Below, piece by piece: positions 34,883 to 46,316 of a DNA stretch of 64,000 nucleotides. The stretch comes from Chlorella sorokiniana (lineage: Eukaryota > Chlorophyta > Trebouxiophyceae > Chlorellales > Chlorellaceae), in assembly GCA_025917655.1 (NCBI GenBank), contig CP084619.1:3453001-3517000 (forward strand). The letters run 5' to 3'. Positions within the stretch are counted from its first letter, which is position 1. The number at the start of each line of letters is the position of its first letter. The notes under the pieces are model-generated. The model did no database searches. It worked only from the letters and a program-made list of their open reading frames with translations, and had not been told where the DNA came from. A program made the translations under genes and the position numbers.

Positions 34883-35226
34883 GGGCGTTCACATCTGCCA
34901 AGAAAACGCTTTTGTGCTGGTCCGCTGAACCACTCTTCGCCATCCGTTGGGCAACCCGCGCAGCAAGCAGTTGCCAGACTGAGGTGCCTTTCAAAGCGGA
35001 AATCTCCTTGTCACAGGTGTGAACGACAGCGCCTTCTCGCCTCGACTAAAGAGAGGAGGCTTTGTTTGTGGCTGGTCAGGGTTGTAATCTGTCCCTTAGT
35101 GTGCTTCCTTGCGTTAAATCGAAATATGACGATCATCACTGCTCGAGGTAGCTCTGTCCGCTCAGCCCCGCCGCTCCCGCACCCCCCTGCTCCCTCCCCC
35201 GTCGCCGTTCAGCTCAGTCAGCATAC
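34883..35226 (+). other. Spacer, dynein tail to NC2 beta
   Basis: 344 bases without a gene. TGTAA at 35083-35087, about 200 bases after the dynein stop, probably ends that transcript; the last 140 bases, with a C-rich stretch before the ATG at 35227, would be the NC2 beta promoter and leader. Confidence 0.5.
35083..35087 (+). promoter_or_regulatory. TGTAA polyadenylation signal (dynein tail gene)
   Basis: TGTAA about 200 bases after the stop. A second copy at 34873-34877 overlaps the last codons and is less likely to be used. Confidence 0.45.
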
Positions 35227-36050
35227 ATGGCAGACGATGTGGGCCTGCCCAAGTCAACGCTGCAGAAGAGCATCAAGGACCTGCTGCCCAAGGAGATGCG
35301 CATTGCGGGCGATGCGTCCGACCTGCTGGTGCAGTGCTGCAACCAGTTTGTGCACCTGATCTCCACCCAGGCAAACGACATCAGCGAGCGCGAGAAGCGC
35401 AGCACCATCAGCCCAGAGCACGTGATCAAGGCGCTAGAGGAGCTGGAGTTTGGGGAGCCGTACTTGGACGCGGTGCGAGCAGGTGTGCCGACGCCTGCTC
35501 GCATTGGGTTGACCCATGGATTGGCTGTGGATGGATTTGGAACCTTCTCCCTGCTTTTGTGTGCTGCTGTGATGTTTCTTCCGCCCCTGCTGTGCCAGCC
35601 TGGGAAGAGTGGAAGGCGGACAACAAGGAACATCGGGAGGTGAAGGCGGGGCACAAGCGCGGCAACAGCGGGCTCACGCAGCAGCAACTCATCGAGCTGC
35701 AGCAAAAGCTGTTTGCGGAGGCCAGGGAGGCCACTCTGTCAGGCCCGCTGCCCAGCGTGGCCGCGGAACAGGCAACGGCGATGGCAGCAGCGGTGCAGCA
35801 GGTGCAGGCCGAGCAGCGGGCGCAGGCTGAGCAGCAGGTGCAGGCTGAGCAGCAGGCGCAGGACCAGCAGCAGCAGAACGAGCCGGAGCAGCACCAGCAG
35901 GCGTCACCCGCCAATGGTGCTGCTGCGGCAGCAACGCAAGCGGCGGGAGATGCAGCGGGTCCTGCACCCATGGACGTGGGGGCAGAGGAGGGGGATGGCG
36001 AGGACCTTGCAGACGTGAGCAGCGAGGGCATAGAGAGCGAGCTGGCATGA
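35227..36050 (+). CDS. DR1: Negative cofactor 2 beta / DR1 histone-fold protein
   Basis: With NC2 alpha, DR1 binds TBP on DNA and blocks TFIIA/TFIIB entry, repressing (or at some promoters helping) RNA polymerase II transcription. Two exons, 35227-35482 and 35599-36050, join in frame to 235 residues. The histone fold is very well conserved: MADDVGLPKSTLQKSIKDLL, GDASDLLVQCCNQFVHLIS, EKRSTISPEHVIKALEELEF. After it comes the typical EEWK segment (AWEEWKADNKEH), then a Gln/Ala-rich low-complexity region and an acidic C-terminus (DVGAEEGDGEDLADVSSEG). The protein is longer than human DR1 (about 176) because of the Gln-rich tail. No frame breaks. Confidence 0.95.
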
Positions 36051-36093
36051 GCTGCTTGCCACACAGCAGATCTTTCCACGTGGAACACAGCTT

Positions 36094-36098
36094 TGTAA
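36094..36098 (+). promoter_or_regulatory. TGTAA polyadenylation signal (NC2 beta)
   Basis: TGTAA 44 bases after the NC2 beta stop, in the 536-base convergent spacer (36051-36586) shared with the HECT ligase gene. Confidence 0.5.
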
Positions 36099-36126
36099 TG
36101 ACCAACGGCAACGTCCTAAAGAGAAG

Positions 36127-36131
36127 TTACA
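36127..36131 (-). promoter_or_regulatory. TGTAA polyadenylation signal (HECT ligase)
   Basis: TGTAA on the minus strand about 456 bases after the HECT ligase stop. If used, the two convergent transcripts would end within about 40 bases of each other. Confidence 0.4.
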
Positions 36132-36586
36132 GTAGCATGACGAGAGATACAAGCGCTGCGGGAGGATTTGGTGCCCCGCAAGTATCAGTGAGCAGGGCAG
36201 GGGGTGGGGGTCGGACTGGCCCTTCCAATGGCCCAAGCTTGCAGTAGTGGGGGGAGCAATGGCGGGATCTTGTACAGAGCACGGACAGAGCAGTAGTGGG
36301 GGGTAATGGGGCGGTGCAATGTGCACGCCAGATCGCGGGTTAGCAGCAAAATTCAGATGAGCAAAGATAATGTAAAGGAAGTAAAGAAGGAGTTTGAAAA
36401 TAGCAAGTGTCAGAGCAGTTGCATGTTGCATGATCACGCATGGTTGTGTGCGGGAGTTGCCATGGGTGTGCTGCATCGCTCAGTCAGGAGTCACACAAAG
36501 ACGGGCGTACCCCGGACGGTGTGCCCCGCAGTTGTGTTGAGGTGCAGGCGATTGACTTGCATGGCTTGGTGCCGCCTTGCGCCGCC

Positions 36587-39500
36587 TCACTCCAGGCCGA
36601 ACCCCTCGGAGTTGAGGATGGCCAGGCGCAGGCGGTCGGCCAGCTTGTCTTTGAGCGGTACGATGGCAGCAGCAGGCTGTTGAAGCACGTGTGGCTGGTG
36701 GGCAGGCGGTTGCTGTCGGGACCGTCGCGCTGCAGCAAGGCGAGCGGGGAGGGAAGCGTTGTTGCAGCAGCGCCCGCGTGGGGAGAGCCAGCGGTAGGGC
36801 TGCAGGCTCCAGCTACACTGCCAGCCCTGGCTGGCAGGCAGCGCGGAGGCGCGGGGCGGCGCGCACCTGAATCACGCAGCGCAGGTTGCCCAGCCCGCCG
36901 ATGGGGGCGCGGTCTGAGCCCGTGAAGAACTTGAGGAAGAGCTTGCGCTCCTCCCGCGTCAGCTCCCCACCACCTGCCACAGCCACTGCACCACGCGGTG
37001 CTCTGCGGGCGCAGCCAGCGGGGGTGCAGCACACGAGGCAGAGTCTGCAGCGAGCAGCCAGTCCAACCAACATGCGCTTGGGCAGGCAGGCCGCCGCCGG
37101 TGCAACAGGTGCCCCCGCCTTGGCGTGCCCGCCGCCGCACCTGGCGAGTACCCTCCCTCGTAGCGCGCGTTCTTCTGCAGGCTGTCAAAGTCGAGGAAGG
37201 GGTTGCCGCACACCAGGCGCTCCAGCTCGGTGGCGGAGAAGAGCTGCAGGGCGGGGCCGCCGCAGAGCATGAGGAAGCCCTTGGCAAAGGCCTCGAACTG
37301 GGAGTGGATGGAGCGGTTGAGCCAGAAGTGAACGTAGAGCTCCACAAACTCGCGGCGGTTCTCCTCTGGGGGTGGGGTCGGGGGTGAGGGGTGGAGGGTG
37401 TTTGTGTGTGTGTGTGTGGGGGGTGGATGAGGGGCCGGCCGGGATGGCTGTACGGTGAGCGACAGCAGGGCAAGCGTCGGTGGGTGCAAGCGGCAGGGCA
37501 GCAAGCCATGCAAGGGACCCGGAGCAGGGGCAGAGGGTGCCTTGGAACCCCTGCCCATCCACGCCAACCTGACCTGCAGCGGCACCCCAGTTGCCCCCCA
37601 TGTTCCCCTCCTTCGCCCACCCGTGACCGGGACGTCTCCGCCGCCCTCCCTGAGGGGCACCACGCGCGTGTCGCCAAAGCCGGGCACCTCCACGGTCAGG
37701 GACTGGCAGAATACGTCCTCCACGGAGCCGGGGCCCTCGTACTGCAGCAGCTGGCGCAGCGACCGCCCCAGCGTGGGCTGCATGTCCTCCAGGTCCCGCA
37801 GCTTCACCTCCTGCCCCAGAATCTTGCGGTACAGCGCCAGCGGCAGCGGGAAGTCCAGCAGCACGCCGTTGTAGATGGCCAGCCCCAGCACCTGCTTGGG
37901 GCGGGGCCCACAGGCGCGCAGCGGTCAGTCGGCAGCTGCTAGCGCGTGGCACAGCCATGCGGGAGGCAGGCTGCCGGCCGGTGCGCGGCCCTGCCTGCTG
38001 CCCCTGCCGCCTCACCAGGCCCAGCAGCAGGAACTCCGCGTCGGCCTCCAGTGTGGCGGGGTTGAACCAGTAGGTGCGTGACTCGGGCTGGTAGATCAGC
38101 ATGCCGTAGTCGGGGCACAGCAGCTCGGTGACCAGCAGCTGGAAAACTCCTTCTTCACGCCGCCTGCAGCCAGGGGTGGGAGGAGGGCACCCCAGGCTGA
38201 GACACCTGCCCCGCACCAATGCTTGCACGCATGGAGTGCCCCAGAAGCAGCGCGTGCAGCGGCGGCTCACCCGCATCGATGCCATCCTCGCCGATGAAGT
38301 GCACGCGCAGCGGCTTGAACAGGTCCTTGGGCTTCTGCCGCGCAATCTCGTCCAGCGCGTCCTGCGCAGCCCAAGGGCAGGGGGCAGGCAGGCCGGCGCG
38401 CGTCGTGTGAGCAGGCCAACCGCCTGCCGCCTGTTGGCTGCCGCGCTGCCAGCGCGCCGTAGCTACACGCCTTCATGGCCCACTGGCACCCGCCCCTGCC
38501 CCCAAAAGCTCAACGACGAGCACCCGGCGAGAGCAGGCGGGCGGCGGTCCGCACCTCCAGCAGGTGGTTGCGGCGGATGCGCAGGATGCACATGTCTGGG
38601 TGGGTGGCGGGAAGCCGGAGTCGTCTGGGGTGGGCAGGTTGAGGGAGCCCTGCTTCCATAGGGAGGGGCGCCCGCCCTCGCTGGTGCCGTTCATGTGGCG
38701 CCCCATCATGCGCCGCTCGTCGTCCTGCAGGCTGCTGCCGCCCCCGCCCCCTCGCTCGCGCGCAGCGAGTTGAACAGCCAGCGCAGGCCGCCCTGGCGGT
38801 CACGCCGCCGGCCGCCGCCGCCGTGAGGGGGCCGCCGCCGCGCGGCACCGTGCCGCCCTCGGCGGCGCCGGAGCGTAGCGCTGCGCTGATGCGTGCCTTT
38901 TCGTTGGGCACCACGCACTCGTCCTCCTCCGGGCGGCGCCCGCCCCGCGCGCTGTTGCTGCCGCCGCCGCCGGCCTGCTGCTCCAGCCGGCTCTGCGCCA
39001 CCGTCTGGTCCATCTGGATGCGGGCCTCGGTGTGCAGCAGCTTGGACTTGGCGCGAGGGTTGAGCAGGAAGGGGTAGGAGCAGAAGGAGAAGGGGCCGTC
39101 GGTGCCGGAGGCGTGCTGCGGCATGTCGTGCGTCTGGCGCCAGGCCACGTAATGATCCAGCACATCCAGCTTCTCGCTGCAGCAGGGAAAGGGAGAGTGA
39201 AGGGCGGGGTGAAGGGCGTGGTGGGGGTGTGGAGGGCGAGGGCAGGGGCGCTGGCCAGCGGCAAGCTCGGCAGGCTGCCCTGGCTGCGCCGGCGGCTGCC
39301 GGGCGGCAGGCCTGGTGGTCTGCCCCTGTAGCCGGTCTGCGCGCCTGATGAGCTCGTTGTAGAAAGCCTCCGGCGGCAGCTGGCGCCCCAGCTGGTTGGC
39401 CTCCTCCACCTTGGCCAGCACCTTGATCACGTTCATCACGCTGCGGGGGCAGGGCAGGCGGCGGCAACGGCAGGGCTCAGGCATCGCAGCCAGCACAGCC

Positions 39501-42500
39501 GTTTCTTTCTCACGGCCGGCATCCTGCCAAGTTGGCGGCCCAGCTGTGGCAGCAGGGCCCCGCCTGCCGGCTCGCGCCTGCGCCCCCACCCCCACCCCCA
39601 CCCACCTGATGGTCAGCTTCTTGGTGGCATACAGCTCATCGGTCAGGTACTTCTGCAGCGGCTTCACCACCCGCCCCTCTAGCAGCTCGGCCGGGTACTC
39701 GGCCCACCACTTGACCAGCAGCTGCGGGCAGGTGGCGAGGGTGGGGTGACGCCCAGGGGCCAACTCGCCAGGCAGGCGGCGAAGGCGGGGGCACGCACAC
39801 CACCACCGCGGGGCTGCTGCAGGCGGCTCAGGCAGGGCCCAAACGTCCCCGCCCAGCAGCCCCCTCCCCCTTCTCCCCCCCGCTCACGTGGCGCGTGGAC
39901 GAGGGCGCCGCCAGCACGGCGTTGCAGACGCGGGGTATGAGGGTGTTGGCGCAGCGCGAGTCGCCCAGCAGCAGGCTCTGCAGGGCCGCCAGCAGCACCT
40001 GCGCGCGCTCCGGGGTGCCCAGCAGCTTGATGTTGCGCTCCAGGTCCAGCACCAGCACATCCATGGCCTTGCGGAAGGCCTGCGCAGCACGCGTGAGTGT
40101 ACGAGGGGGGCTCTGAGCGACACACTCGATGGGGCTACAGCGGAGCAAGGCCCTGGCAGCAGGCCCCGGGTGCCAGGCCAGCACGCACGCAAACAAGGCT
40201 GACTGCAGCACTGGATGGGACCCGGGCGCCTGCAACCCGCGAGTCAGAGGCTGCGACGGGGCGGGCAGGGAGCGAACAGACTGCCCCAGCAAGCCTCCCC
40301 CCCCCACACACACCTGGAACAGGCAGTCCTGCTGCGGCTGGGGGTCGTCCTTCTTGGGGGCGGGCGGCGGCTCCAGCTCCAGGATGCCTCGCTGCGTGGC
40401 CTCCAGCAGCGCGACGTCCATGCCCACCATGTCGCGCAGGCCAAAGGCGGCGGAGATGGCGGCGGCCGAGGAGAAGATGCGCTCCACGGCGGCGGCGATG
40501 GGGCGCACGTGCGCGTCGGTCTCCAGGTTGTTGGGCGCCTCGTGCGCGTCCCCACCGCGTTCTGCAGCCGCTCCCACAGCCGGGGGCGCCTGGTCGGGCA
40601 GCTCGTCGGCCGCGCGGGTGAGGAAGGCGGAGCTGCGGGCGCCGGCGACGACGGCGGAGACGACGGGGCGGAGGCGCCGCAGGCGTTTGCCGCCGCGGCC
40701 GCGTCGAGGAAGGTGAGGCGCAGGGGCGTGGGGGTGGCGAGGAGCATGCCGCTGCCCTCTGGGGCGGGGCGGCTGGTGTCCGGGTCGCACTCCACCGCCG
40801 GCAGCTGGCCGTGGGCGGAGCTGCCGCAGCCCAGCACGTCGCCGGAGCGGCACACAAACAGCGTGTGCTGCGCGCCGCAGGCCACCTGGCACACGCCCCG
40901 CCCCGCCAGGTCCACCACCTCGCTGGGCAGGCTGACGGGGCGGAAGGTGCGGTTGCCCAGCTGGCCGCCCGCGTTGTCGCCCCAGGAGTAGACCTCCTCG
41001 TCGGTGAGGGCCACCGTGTGGTGGCTGCCCGCAGCCACATAGCGCACGCCCTGCTCGGTGCAGGAGGGTGTTTTGATTGGGGGAGGGTCAGCGTCAAGGG
41101 CTCAGGTCCAGGGCTTGGCCTTGACACCACCTTGTGGGGCATGCAGCCGGCGTGTAGCCACCCCTGCTGCCTCCCACCGCCCTGCACACGCCCGCCCGGC
41201 ACCCTCCCGCACCCCTGCCCCCGCCCACCTGTAGCGCCACGCGCTTGGGCACCAGCACGCGGCCGTCGTCGTGCACCGCCCCCACCTCCTCCTGCGGCGT
41301 GCCCGGCTCCCCCGCCAGGTGCGTCTCCAGCACGTCCTGCGGCACGCTGAACAGCCACTCGGTGGCCACCTCCACCCCCACGTTGCCCGTCTCGTGCAGC
41401 GCCAGCTCAGCCTGCTCCTGCGGGATGCCCATCTCGGCCATGGCCGACAGGAAGCGCTGGTTCACGCGGCGGTTGACGCGCTTGCGCTCGCTGGCGGAGC
41501 GAGACGCCTGGATCTGGGAGGCCACCTCCGCGGCGTGCGGCAGGCCCAGCTGCCCGCGCTCGTTGCCGCCCCAGGTGAAGAGGAAGCCGTTGGAGGTGAG
41601 CGCCGCGCTGTGGGCCTCGCCTGCCGGGGGAAGGGGGAGAGCGGCCAACAAGCGCGGGTGGGCCCTGGGCTCTGCCTGGGCACGCACACAGGCTGGCGCC
41701 CGTCGGCGCACAAACCGGCAGGCGCTGCAGCCAGGCATGCAACGTCCCTGCCAAGCCCTCTCACCTGCCGCCAGCTGCTGCACCGGCAGCGCCCACAGGC
41801 CCTCCACCAGGGTGGGCCCCCGCCGGTCGGCCGTGTCGCCCAGGCCCAGCTGGCCGCTGCTGTTGCGCCCCCAGGCGTAGACCTGTGAGGTGGCGGTGAC
41901 GCACAGCGTGTGGTACCGCCCGCAGATGACCTGCGTCACCATCTGCTCGTGCAGGAGCTTGATGGAGCGAGGCTTGACCCAGTCCGTCTCCGCCTTGTCG
42001 CCGTGCCCGCACTGCCCAAACTCGTTGGAGCCCCAGGTGATGACGTCTTCGGGGTGATGGCGATGGTGTGCTCCGCGCCGCACGAGATCGCCCTGCGTGG
42101 GAGCCAAGGCAAGGATGCACACATGCGCTGTGAGGGGACGGGGAGCGTGGTGTGGGGGACGGGGAGCTCGCTGGGCGGAGCACCCACAGCTGCAGCAGCC
42201 GGAGTAGCCCACAGACGTGCAGCAAGCGCACAGGCCGGAACAGGAGGAGTCTTGCTGGGGTGGACGACGCGGCAGGCCCTCCCGGCAGCTCGCTGCCCCG
42301 CTGCCGCACTCACTTGACGTTCCACCCGACCAGCAGCTCCATGCGCTTGGGCACATCCTTGCCCTCGCCAGGCCCCGCAGGGGAGCCGAGCTGGCCCTTG
42401 TCATTTAGCCCCCAGGTGTACACCTCGCCCTGCCCCGTCACGCCCGCTGCGTGGCTGCTGCCCATGCTGATGGCCGCCCAGCGCCGCGCCACCTGCAGCG

Positions 42501-42793
42501 ACTGCGGCTCGGCCACGTCAGCAGTATTGCCCACTCCCAGCTGCCCATCGCTGTTAGAACCTGCAGTTGTTGCAGTGAGGAGGGATCTTCATAAAACCAG
42601 AGCCACAGCGGCCAGGGTAGCCAGGCAAACAGGAACACCGCCCCCACCGCACACGTTGGGGTGCCCGCCGGTGGCCCAGCTTCCTGGACGGCATGCACGC
42701 CTGCTCACCGCAAACCCAGCCATTCTCATCGAGTGCGGTGGACACAAGCGGACTGTGAGGGCTGATGTCTAGCTGCTCCGGCTCTCCCTGCAT
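36587..42793 (-). CDS. HERC-like E3 ubiquitin ligase: RCC1 repeats, UBA, HECT
   Basis: Starts at ATG 42793 (MQGEPEQLDISPHSP). RCC1 blades follow: SNSDGQLGVGN, VYTWGLNDKGQLGSP, ITWGSNEFGQCGHGD, CGRYHTLCVTATSQVYAWGR, LFTWGGNERGQLGLP. Then comes a UBA-like domain (FLSAMAEMGIPQEQAELALH ... VATEWLFS) and two more blades (YVAAGSHHTVALTDEEVYSW; ACGAQHTLFVCRSGDV). A helical middle part (LLVKWWAEYPAELLEGRVV; DVLDHYVAWRQTHDMPQHAS; SLRASEGA) leads to the HECT domain: GVKKEFFQLLVTELLCPDYG, YQPESRTYWFNP, EFLLLGLVLGLAIYNGVLLD, FLMLCGGPALQLFSATELE, LTREERKLFLKFFTGSDRAP. The catalytic Cys is in LPTSHTCFN, and the end SEGFGLE (TGA 36589-36587) is canonical. A break at 42051-42054 needs one more base. It transfers ubiquitin by a thioester; its substrates are unknown. 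Confidence 0.9.
37403..37418. repeat. (TG)n microsatellite
   Basis: Eight TG repeats next to a G-rich stretch in an intron of the HECT ligase gene. Confidence 0.85.
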
Positions 42794-44111
42794 AGGAAAC
42801 CACCGGACGACTTCAACGGTGAGCTCTAGGCGCAGGAACGTGTGCCAACGCAGGGCCTGGCCCGCCTATCGCATTCGCGCGCAATGTGCGGGCTCGAACG
42901 CAACAGCTGCTCGCTGGCTTTCGGTAGTGGGAGGGCCTCCCAGCCGGCATCTCACGATCTGAGTTTGCCCGCAACCACCCATGGCCGGCGGGAGCCCCTC
43001 GGCCGCTCTGGCCCTTTGCTCATGCCATGCATGCAGCCGTAAGTGCTTGCCTTGAGTGCCGTAAGCCGTGGATGCTGCGGGGCCTTGGTCCTCACCAAGA
43101 GGCCGGGAGATTGTTTGCCCGCCTCCATCTCGCGCCCGCTGGGCACCACGATGGGCTGCCTGCCTGTTGCGTCCGCCCTCAATCTAACTTCCATGATTTG
43201 CGGGGTAACGCGGGGGCAGGGGCCTTGTCATGCTAGGGGTGCCACATCAGCAGCGGCGCGGCATGCGCTTTGTCTTTGGTTCGACACTTCCGGCGTGCTT
43301 TCAGACACATGGGACCGTGAAACTATCCCATCAAACAGCTGTTATCCGTAGTTTTGCAAACTTGACAGCAATCCATGCCCTATGGTGAAGCGACGCACAG
43401 AGCCCTGGCTGACGATGGGTGCATAGATTTCAGGCTCTGCATGCTCCCTCCCGCGCTTTCTCGTGTGAAGGTCTTGCAGTTGCCGCCTGTTACAATTCAG
43501 TTGGCCCTTCTCCCAACCTTGGCCAGGAGGCAACCTGCCGTGCATCACCTTTGCAAGCTTTCATGCTGTATTTCAACAGCATGCCCTGCGGCACGACCCG
43601 TTGCAAGAGGCACAAGCCAGGGTGGCCAAAGTCGTGCTGGATGATTTGGCGTGCAGAACAATGCTATTAGAGCACAGGCTCACAGGCTAGCTGCCCAGAT
43701 GATAATGCGGGACGAAACTATGCAATGCATGGCTGACGCTGCGCACGCTTCAAGCGGGCAGTCCTAGATGTCCCAAGCTCACTCCAGGGGCTTGTTCACC
43801 GCGATTTCTTGCTTTACCATACGATTCCTGTCAAATACTTCCAAGGGAGAGCCTCGACAGGGGGTGCAGGAAGCCAGTTTGCTCAAGTTTGCTCAAGGCG
43901 CCAGGTGTGTTTACCCGTTGCCCCCAAGGCCCAGCAGTAGCTCGCAGTATACCCAGAACCCTTGCAATAAAGCTTCACCTGCCATGCTTGCGTCCTTTGG
44001 CGGTGGACTCTCAACCTTGTGTCGGCTCGCGTGAATGCCCTCCCTACTTCATCCCCTGCGCCGTGTGTTGCACAGGCCGCGCCGCGTCGTGCCGTGCACA
44101 CCTGCGCGGCC
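42794..44111. promoter_or_regulatory. Long divergent intergenic region, HECT ligase (-) and RING protein (+)
   Basis: About 1.3 kb, less GC-rich than the genes. Open frames of 65-130 codons exist on both strands, but none has a motif or splice support. It should contain both promoters; the RING gene might also have an unseen 5' exon here. Nothing else identified. Confidence 0.45.
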
Positions 44112-44711
44112 ATGGCCATGGACGGCGTCCGCTGCAGTTTGTGCAGCCGCACCTTTGCAAGACAGGACTTGCGTTATACTCCGGTGAGCATCTAAGCTTG
44201 CTACGAGGCTGCGTCTCTTTTCCTTGCGCCTTCGAGGCCAGAGCGGTGGCCATCTGCCATGGCCTGCCGTCCGCCCCGTAGGTTGGCGGCGGCGTGCGCA
44301 ACCACGGCAGCGACTACCTATGCCGTCAGTGTTGGCAGGTCATCTGCGGGCAGCCATGGCCAGAGCAGGCGGAAAGCAGCGCTGCCAATGGCGGGGCTAA
44401 CCACCACAGCGGGTCGCCGCCGTCCCCGAGGGCGCGAGCCGCCCGCCACTCGACCGGCGGCAGCAGCAGCAGCTGCTGCAGCAGCAGATGCAGGCACAGA
44501 TGCAGGCGCAGGCAATGGCGCAGGCCCAGGCCGGGAGCCCGGTGTCCATGGACTTGCTGCAGCGCAGCACGTCGGCGCCCATGAGCGGGCTGACGGCGGC
44601 GCAGGCGGTGCAGTACACCCATCAGCAGCACGTGCTTCACCAGCAGATGAGCGCCTTTGGCATGGGCAATGGGGCTCTGGCCGGACGGCGTAGCATGAGC
44701 TTCCATGACAT

Positions 44712-44746
<35 letters not shown>

Positions 44747-46316
44747 CCGCCGCCATGGGAATGCCCATCGGCGGGCAGCAGCAGCGCCGCCATTGGCAGC
44801 CCGCCTCCATGCCCGAGCAGGTGGCGCTGCTGGGCTCCTCAGACGACCCGCGCTGGGGCAGCCTGGCGGCCACCACCTCAGCGTCGGAGCAGCGTCGCTC
44901 TCGCGCGCGGGGCATCAACGGCGGGCACCACATGGGTGCTTCGGCCCCCGTGCGCCCTGGCCTGCTCAGCGGCAGCGTGGCGCCCCAGTTCAACACGCGG
45001 GAGGTGGGGCCAGCGCGGCCATGATATGCCGTTGGTCCTTGCATTCGCAGCGTCGCCGCATCGCCTGCCTTGCAGCGTCTTGGTGCAACTGAGCCTCGCT
45101 CTTCTGCTCTCCCCCCGCCCGCAGCTGGGTGGCATGCTGGATGAGGCCAGCCTTGAGCTGTTTGAGAGCCAGAGCCACCTGCTGGACCCAGACTCCCTGG
45201 CAGCCCTGCAGAAGCAGCGGCAGCTGCTGGAGTGGCGGCAGGGCAGCGCGGGCGACGAGGCAGGCACGCTGGCGGCGGCCGCCTCCATGGAGCGCCAGGA
45301 CTCGGCGGGCAGCGGCAACGAGCCGCTGGAAGTCAGGTGGGGGCTTGTATCACCGTGCATCTTCCCATGCGGCCCCCTCGCAGCTGTGGTGGGGGCTCTG
45401 TTGGTGCAGGCGAGCTGGGTGGACGTGGGCCAACACGAGGCCGAGCTCCGCCTTCTTAGGCTCTCGACAGCCTGAGCTTGGGCCACACCTCATGGGCGAC
45501 GCGTGTGCGCGCCGCTGACTGGGCCTGCCTCCCTCTTGCCGCTGCACGCCCTGCTGCAGCAACGTGAAGCGGCAGCTCAAGGCGGCGCTGCAGGAGCGCG
45601 ATGTGCAGGCGCAGCGCAACAACGAGCTGACGCAGCAGCTGCAGGACAAGAAGCGGCAGCTCTTCTCCGCCATCCAGGTGCGGCACAGAGCAGCCCTAGG
45701 CCTGGTGCCTGGCTGCTTGCGTTGCATTGAGTTGCCCCACTCGGCTGGCTGTCTTCCTTCGTTCCCCGCAAGGCCGCATGCATGTTCCCCCCTCCCGCCT
45801 GCGGGCGCCCCACCCCCCACCACCACCACACACACACACACACACACCACCACACACCCATTGCACCCATGCCCCCACCCCGTGGCTGTGTAGGAGCGCG
45901 GGCCTGCGCCAGCAGGTGCGATCGCTGGAGGACAAGTGCCGCGAGTTCCAGGAGGCGCTGCAGTGCAAGATGTGCCGCGCGGTGAGCACTGCGGTCCTTG
46001 GCGGCTGCGCGGGGGAGTCCAGTGGTGGGCAGCCCGGTCAGCGCAAGGATGTGCGTGCAAGGCCACCCGCACGGAGCAGCAGCACCGGTTCCCAGGGGAA
46101 GGCCCTGCTGCTCCCCACATCTGCTGCTCCCCTTGCCACCCACCATCAATTCAACCGATCCCCCATCCGCAGGTTCAGCGCAACTGCGTGGTGCTTCCCT
46201 GCCTGCACTTCCTCTACTGCGACGTCTGCTTCCAGAAGCACTGCACCACCAGCCCCTCCTGCCCCGCCTGCAACTGCTCCATCACCGGCTACCATGCGCT
46301 GCGCCTGCACCGCTGA
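44112..46316 (+). CDS. Coiled-coil RING-finger protein with N-terminal zinc motif
   Basis: Probable RING E3 ubiquitin ligase. Exon 1 (44112-44183) and exon 2 (from 44282) give MDGVRCSLCSRTFARQDLRY and then HGSDYLCRQCW, a C2HC2-like zinc motif. A long Gln/Met-rich region follows, with eleven consecutive Gln. A coiled coil (NVKRQLKAALQERDVQAQRN; LTQQLQDKKRQLFSAIQERA; LRQQVRSLEDKCREFQEALQ) leads directly to the C-terminal RING: CKMCRAVQRNCVVLPCLHFL, YCDVCF, CPACNCSITGYHALRLHR, ending at TGA 46314-46316. A coiled coil followed by a terminal RING recalls plant proteins of that layout. A break at 44430-44432 needs one more G. The start could be 44112 or 44118; an upstream exon is not excluded. Confidence 0.8.
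44713..44745 (+). repeat. (CAG)11 coding repeat, polyglutamine
   Basis: Eleven uninterrupted CAG codons in the RING-protein gene, encoding eleven Gln after FHDI. Pure CAG runs are prone to change length between strains. Confidence 0.95.
45828..45847. repeat. (CA)n microsatellite
   Basis: About ten CA repeats in the intron before the last coiled-coil exon of the RING gene. Confidence 0.85.

Noticed and set aside
43278-43291. ggttcgacacttcc as a tRNA T-arm
   Set aside because: No matching acceptor stem, D-arm or anticodon arm could be placed around it.
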